Source of the DNA: Salvelinus alpinus
Lineage: Eukaryota; Chordata; Actinopteri; Salmoniformes; Salmonidae
NCBI RefSeq assembly: GCF_045679555.1
Contig: NC_092122.1
Coordinates: forward strand, 16,717,565 to 16,781,564
DNA length: 64,000 bases
Direction: 5' to 3'
The notes under the pieces are model-generated. The model had not been told where the DNA came from. It worked only from the letters and a program-made list of their open reading frames with translations, and ran no database searches. A program made the translations under genes and the position numbers. Shown piece by piece: positions 62,833 to 64,000 of this stretch; position 1 is the stretch's first letter; each line of letters begins with the position of its first letter.

Positions 62833-63412
62833 CAGTGGTGTAAAGTACTGAATTAAAAATACTTTAAAGTTCTACTTAAGACTTTTTTGGGGGTATGTGC
62901 AATTTACTATTTATTTTTTTGTCAACTTTTACTTTTACTTCACTACAGTCCTAAAGAAAATAATGTACTTTTTACTCCATACATTTTCCCTGATACCCAA
63001 AGTACTCGTTACATTTTGAATGCTTAGCAGAACAGGAAAATGGTCAAATTCACACACTTATCAAAAGAACACGTGGTCATCCCTACTGCCTCTGATCTGG
63101 CAGAGTCAATAATCACAAAAAGCATAATTTGTAAATAATGTCTGAGTGTTGGAGTGTGCCCCTGGCTATCCATACATTTTTAAAACAATAAAATGGTGCT
63201 GTCTGGTTTGCTTAATATAAGGAATTTGAAGAGATGTATACTTATTTTAGCAATTACATTTACTTGTGAAATTAAGTATTTTTAGAATGAAATACTTTGA
63301 CTTTTATTCAAGTAGTATTTTACTGGGTGACTAACTTTTACTTGAGTAACTTCCTATTAAGGTATCTATACTTTTACTTAAGTATCACAATTGGGTACTT
63401 TTTCCACCACTG
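62833..63412 (+). mobile_element. Non-autonomous hAT-like element, 580 bp
   Basis: The ends are CAGTGGTGTAAAGTACTGAA and, inverted, CAGTGGTGGAAAAAGTACCC. The flanking 8-mers TTGCTAAC (62,825-62,832) and GTGCCAAC (63,413-63,420) match at 6 of 8. The interior matches the copy at 8,232-8,749 in the opposite orientation, including the AGTACTT subterminal words. Confidence 0.88.
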
Positions 63413-63655
63413 GTGCCAACCAGAAATACACTGTGTGTGTATGTGTGTGTGTGTGTTTGGTTAGGTTTTGTGATGTACAGTATGGTATTTCAAATATTAG
63501 ATTCACAGTCAACCAATAAGGTGGAAAGCATCCACATATTATTTCAAAAGGTCAGTGGTGGGTTGTTCCACCTCAAAAAGCACAAGAAAGAGGATTTACA
63601 CCCACCATCTCAGATTGTTCTGAAATCGTTTCTGTTGTTAGAAACATAAGCTTAG

Positions 63656-63995
63656 CATTCCTGCAACATTATTTTGTTGAGATATTAAGCTAATTGATTG
63701 CACCCAAATTGGCCATTTTAAATGTATACGATTCATATAATATTCAATAAATATAGTGCCAAACATCCAATTTGGACCAAACTTTTTTCTAACAATGAGT
63801 TAGACATGAGGAATCCAGAGAAATTGTCAAAAGCCACTCACGGACCACCAACACCCCACGCCAATTTATTTGAGTATTATATGAATCCTATAAATTAAAA
63901 ATTGCCAATTTGGGTGCAATCAATTAGCTTAATTTCTCAGAGTTCAAATTATATTTCAACAAAGTATATTTCAACAAAATAATGTTGCAGGACAT
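63656..63995. repeat. Foldback repeat at the right window edge
   Basis: CCTGCAACATTATTTTGTTG, TTAAGCTAATTGATTGCACC and CAAATTGGC on the left recur inverted on the right (63,900-63,995). Arms are about 90-120 bp around a unique centre. The element may extend a few bases past the window. Confidence 0.85.
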
Positions 63996-64000
63996 TTGAT

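Overview
This is a vertebrate, almost certainly salmonid, genomic window. The basis is split genes with GT/AG introns, 1.6-kb Tc1-like transposons, HpaI-type tRNA-derived SINEs and many short hAT-like repeats, a combination I associate with salmonid genomes. I cannot name the species.

Layout. Positions 1-14,065 hold no recognisable gene. They contain a telomere-like minisatellite at the left edge, a 1.8-kb array of a 26-bp minisatellite, and Tc1, hAT and SINE copies. An intact single-exon gene of the AMIGO family (LRR plus Ig adhesion protein) lies on the minus strand at 14,066-15,637. Positions 15,638-29,876 are again repeat-rich: a Tc1 remnant, small TIR elements nested in one another, and a broken LINE reverse transcriptase.

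From 29,877 to 54,670 the minus strand carries 25 coding exons of an anoctamin that I assign to ano4. Joined, they keep one open frame of 965 codons before the stop, with all six calcium-site residues known from TMEM16 proteins. The start codon is unsettled: an internal Met would give 922 residues, and a candidate non-coding first exon lies near 61.9-62.2 kb. One intron appears to use a GC donor. Positions 54,671-61,922 would be the first intron or introns.

Inside an ano4 intron, on the opposite strand, lies a three-exon gene at 45,253-48,777. It encodes a 140-residue single-pass membrane protein that I do not recognise. Its poly(A) signal is only 53 bases from the next ano4 exon. Its second intron holds a Tc1 copy that appears to be one base from an intact transposase frame. 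This nested gene is the best candidate here for something undescribed.

The mobile-element record is layered: a TTAA-flanked element inside a Tc1 copy, one SINE inside another, a small TIR element inside a hAT-like element, and an LTR-like element with a 5-bp duplication inside a larger unit bounded by 16-bp direct repeats. Many target-site duplications can be read directly.
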